Source: Alphaproteobacteria bacterium (lineage in GTDB: Bacteria; Pseudomonadota; Alphaproteobacteria; Rhizobiales; Hyphomicrobiaceae). From it: a stretch of 15,729 nucleotides of DNA. Shown here one piece after another: positions 14,195 to 15,729 of the stretch; within the stretch, counting starts at the first letter, position 1, and the number at the start of each line of letters is the position of its first letter. Under the pieces are notes generated by a model that saw nothing but the letters and a program-made list of their open reading frames with translations, did no database searches and was not told where the DNA came from. Where the stretch lies: contig VBAB01000178.1 in NCBI GenBank assembly GCA_005888525.1, forward strand, positions 1-15,729, in the 5' to 3' direction. Both the position numbers and the translations under genes were made by a program.

Positions 14195-14202
14195 CCGTAC
14201 CG

Positions 14203-14733
14203 CTATTCCTCGCCCCCGACGTCGGTGGGCGGGAGCACCACCACCACCCGCCTCGCCGCAACGTCCACCTCCGGCACGTGCGCATCGGTAAACGGGATGA
14301 GCTCCGTTTGCCGCGCGCCGGCAAGACGGATCTCCAGCAGATCGCCGGCGCCGAAGTTCTGCACGGCGACGACCTCGCCGATGCGTTGCCCCGCTGGGTC
14401 GACCGCCGCCATCCCGATCAAATCCGCGTGGTAATATTCTCCCTCGGCTGCCGCCGGCAGCCGATCGCGGTCGACGTAGAGGTCGACGCCCTTGAGCGCC
14501 TCCGCCGCGGTGCGATCCGAGACGCCCGCCAGCCGCGCCACCACGCCCTTGGCCGTTACGTGCACGATCGCAATCTCGAACGTGCGCGCCCCCACCTCGT
14601 CCGACAACGGCCCATAAGCCGCGATGTTCTCCGGCGGCTCGGTGTACGCGTGGATGATCACCTCGCCGCGGATGCCATGCGCCCCCGCGATCCGGCCGAG
14701 GAGGATGCGCTTCGGTGTCACGGAAGGGGCCAC
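14203..14733 (-). CDS. rimM: Ribosome maturation factor RimM
   Basis: This 176-residue protein has the N-terminal RimM barrel (ILLGRIAGAHGIRGEVIIHA, residues 10-29) and the C-terminal PRC-type barrel (HADLIGMAAVDPAGQRIGEV, ending in TELIPFTDAHVPEVDVAARR). RimM helps assemble the head of the 30S subunit by acting on S19-16S rRNA contacts. The start is GTG at 14733; a second in-frame GTG 4 codons later (VTPKRILL) is possible. It follows rpsP on the same strand, but 175 bases containing a repeat separate them. The usual next genes trmD and rplS are not downstream. A MITE-like element and the convergent hydroxylase are there instead. Confidence 0.94.
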   Translation of the reverse strand: MAPSVTPKRILLGRIAGAHGIRGEVIIHAYTEPPENIAAYGPLSDEVGARTFEIAIVHVTAKGVVARLAGVSDRTAAEALKGVDLYVDRDRLPAAAEGEYYHADLIGMAAVDPAGQRIGEVVAVQNFGAGDLLEIRLAGARQTELIPFTDAHVPEVDVAARRVVVVLPPTDVGGEE

Positions 14734-14760
14734 AGATCGGACCCCGTAACAAAGCGCGTA

Positions 14761-14903
14761 GCGTCATCCCCGCGCAGGCGGGGATCCACGCAAGGTGTCG
14801 AAGACACGCCTTCGGCATGATGGGGAGGGGAGCCCATGCGGCCCGCTTGCACACCATCATCAGGCTCGCAGACTTAGTCACCCCGCCCGCGTGGGAATGA
14901 CGG
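14761..14903. repeat. Palindromic repeat between rpsP and rimM
   Basis: The left end CGTCATCCCC and the right end GGGAATGACG (14893-14902) are near-complementary terminal repeats. Inside, ATCCCCGC-GCAG-GCGGGGAT (14766-14785) and GTGTC-GAA-GACAC (14795-14807) form perfect hairpins. The GTCATCCCCGC-type end is a common proteobacterial interspersed repeat. It splits the rpsP-rimM transcript leader. Confidence 0.65.
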
Positions 14904-14908
14904 CGTGA

Positions 14909-15283
14909 CTAAGCCGCCGGCTTGGCCTCGCCGCCTTCGGCCTTCTTGGCCGCGGCTTCGGCCTGGGCGGCCTCGCGCTCGAGCCGCTTCTTCTTGGGCT
15001 TGGCCTTCGCCGGGTTGTTGCTCGCCACGCGCTTGGCGAGGCCGGCCGCGTCGAGGAAGCGCGCCACGCGGTCGGTTGGCTGTGCCCCGACGGAGAGCCA
15101 GTGCTTGGCCCGCTCGACGTCGAGCTTGACGCGGTCGGCATTGTCCTTGGCCAGCAGCGGGTTGTGCGTGCCGATCTGCTCGATGTAGCGCCCGTCCCGC
15201 GGCGAGGCGGAATCGGCCACGACGATGTAGTAGTAGGGCCGTTTCTTGGTGCCCCCACGCGAGAGGCGGATCTTCACGGACAT
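14909..15283 (-). CDS. rpsP: 30S ribosomal protein S16
   Basis: This 124-residue protein begins with the invariant S16 N-terminus (MSVKIRLSRGGTKKRPYYYI), followed by VVADSASPRDGRYIEQIGTH and NPLLAKDNADRVKLDVERA. After about residue 80 comes a Lys/Ala/Glu-rich tail (NPAKAKPKKKRLEREAAQAE) absent from E. coli S16 (82 residues) but common in alphaproteobacteria. The ATG at 15283 is chosen over an in-frame upstream ATG at 15355, because GAGGAGAAG lies just before it and the upstream codons fall within a repeat. It follows ffh in the usual ffh-rpsP-rimM order. Confidence 0.97.
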   Translation of the reverse strand: MSVKIRLSRGGTKKRPYYYIVVADSASPRDGRYIEQIGTHNPLLAKDNADRVKLDVERAKHWLSVGAQPTDRVARFLDAAGLAKRVASNNPAKAKPKKKRLEREAAQAEAAAKKAEGGEAKPAA

Positions 15284-15309
15284 TCTCTTCTCCTCGTTTG
15301 ATCTGGTTA

Positions 15310-15376
15310 GGCAGTAGGCAATAGGCAGTCGGCAGTAGGGGAATAGGGCGATCACTACTGCCCATTGCCTACTGCC
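15310..15376. repeat. GGCAGTAGGCAATAGG-type inverted repeat between ffh and rpsP
   Basis: The 20-base arm GGCAGTAGGCAATAGGCAGT (15310-15329) pairs with 15357-15376 at 19 of 20 positions. A partial extra unit, GGCAGTAGG, lies at 15331-15339. The right arm abuts the TGA of ffh directly (15377-15379), so on the minus-strand message a long stem forms right after the ffh coding region and before the rpsP ribosome-binding site. Confidence 0.75.
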
Positions 15377-15729
15377 TCATTTCTTTTTCCCAGGCAGTCC
15401 CTGGAACCTTGGCGCGCCGCCCGGCAATCCGGGCAAGCCCGCCAACCGCGGCATCGGTCGGCCGCCGCCGACACCCGAGATGCCTCCGGGCAGGCCCTTC
15501 GGCAGCTGGTCCTTGAGCTCCTTGGGCAGGCTCTCCAGCGCCTTCGGGTCGAGGCGCGCCAGCTCCGCCTGCATCTTCTCCAGCTCCGCCGCGCTCGGGG
15601 CCGCTCCGCCGCCCCCGCCCATGCCCATCATGCGCTGCATCATCCCGCCGCGCTTGCCCATCATCTTCATCATGTCCGCCATCTGGCGGTGCATCTTGAG
15701 CAGCTTGTTGATGTCCTCGGGCTTGGTGC
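15377..15729 (-). CDS. ffh: Signal recognition particle protein Ffh, C-terminal part
   Basis: About 117 residues of the C-terminus are present; the gene runs off the right edge. The visible part is the end of the methionine-rich M domain (TKPEDINKLLKMHRQMADMM; KMMGKRGGMMQRMMGMGG), which binds 4.5S RNA and signal sequences. A long Gly/Pro/Leu-rich tail follows (DQLPKGLPGGISGVGGGRPM) and ends in PGKKK. Ffh targets membrane proteins to the translocon through FtsY. The next genes on the same strand are rpsP and rimM, the standard arrangement. Confidence 0.95.
   Translation of the reverse strand, partial: TKPEDINKLLKMHRQMADMMKMMGKRGGMMQRMMGMGGGGGAAPSAAELEKMQAELARLDPKALESLPKELKDQLPKGLPGGISGVGGGRPMPRLAGLPGLPGGAPRFQGLPGKKK

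Noticed and set aside
15284..15355. Upstream ATG extending rpsP by 24 codons
   Set aside because: The extra codons are encoded by the repeat, and S16 proteins start at MSVKIRLSRGG, which has its own ribosome-binding site.

Overview
This is a GC-rich, densely packed chromosomal segment of an alphaproteobacterium, most likely of the order Hyphomicrobiales. That assignment rests on recognised gene content and order: an ftsK-lolA pair; a CenR/OtpR-type response regulator next to a cyclic-nucleotide-domain gene; a YkuD-type L,D-transpeptidase; glnK-amtB followed by tesB and a UbiH-like hydroxylase; and ffh-rpsP-rimM. It reads as a core housekeeping region. I see no phage, integrase, CRISPR array, tRNA or rRNA.

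Layout, left to right. Positions 1-705 hold the 3' part of an unrecognised gene (+). A small SmpA/BamE-like lipoprotein (-, 715-1083) follows and is divergent from a signal-less ammonium transporter (+, 1295-2548). After a REP-like repeat block come an aminotransferase (DapC-like), ftsK and lolA, all + (2703-7228). Positions 7229-7541 contain no protein gene but hold a probable three-hairpin small RNA with C-rich loops and a strong terminator. On the minus strand, cenR (8151-8837) is followed by a cyclic-nucleotide-domain gene (7542-8063), with a hairpin repeat between them. Two inverted copies of a palindromic repeat separate cenR from the L,D-transpeptidase (+, 9074-9643). Next are glnK and amtB (-, 11627 to 9754) and a frameshifted tesB (-, 11847-12748). 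The tesB remnant is divergent from a UbiH-family hydroxylase (+, 12836-14080). The right end is the minus-strand ffh (partial), rpsP and rimM, each separated by palindromic repeats. The trmD and rplS genes that usually follow rimM are absent.

Functional themes are nitrogen supply (two different Amt proteins, one paired with GlnK), envelope building and its control (LolA, L,D-transpeptidase, CenR, lipoprotein), chromosome segregation (FtsK), and translation or protein export (Ffh, S16, RimM). The most interesting unexplained elements are the candidate sRNA at about 7365-7509, the covarying inverted repeat pair at 8868-9032, the 9-2-9 palindrome upstream of lolA, and the apparent internal deletion in tesB. 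I do not see a wholly new multi-gene system.
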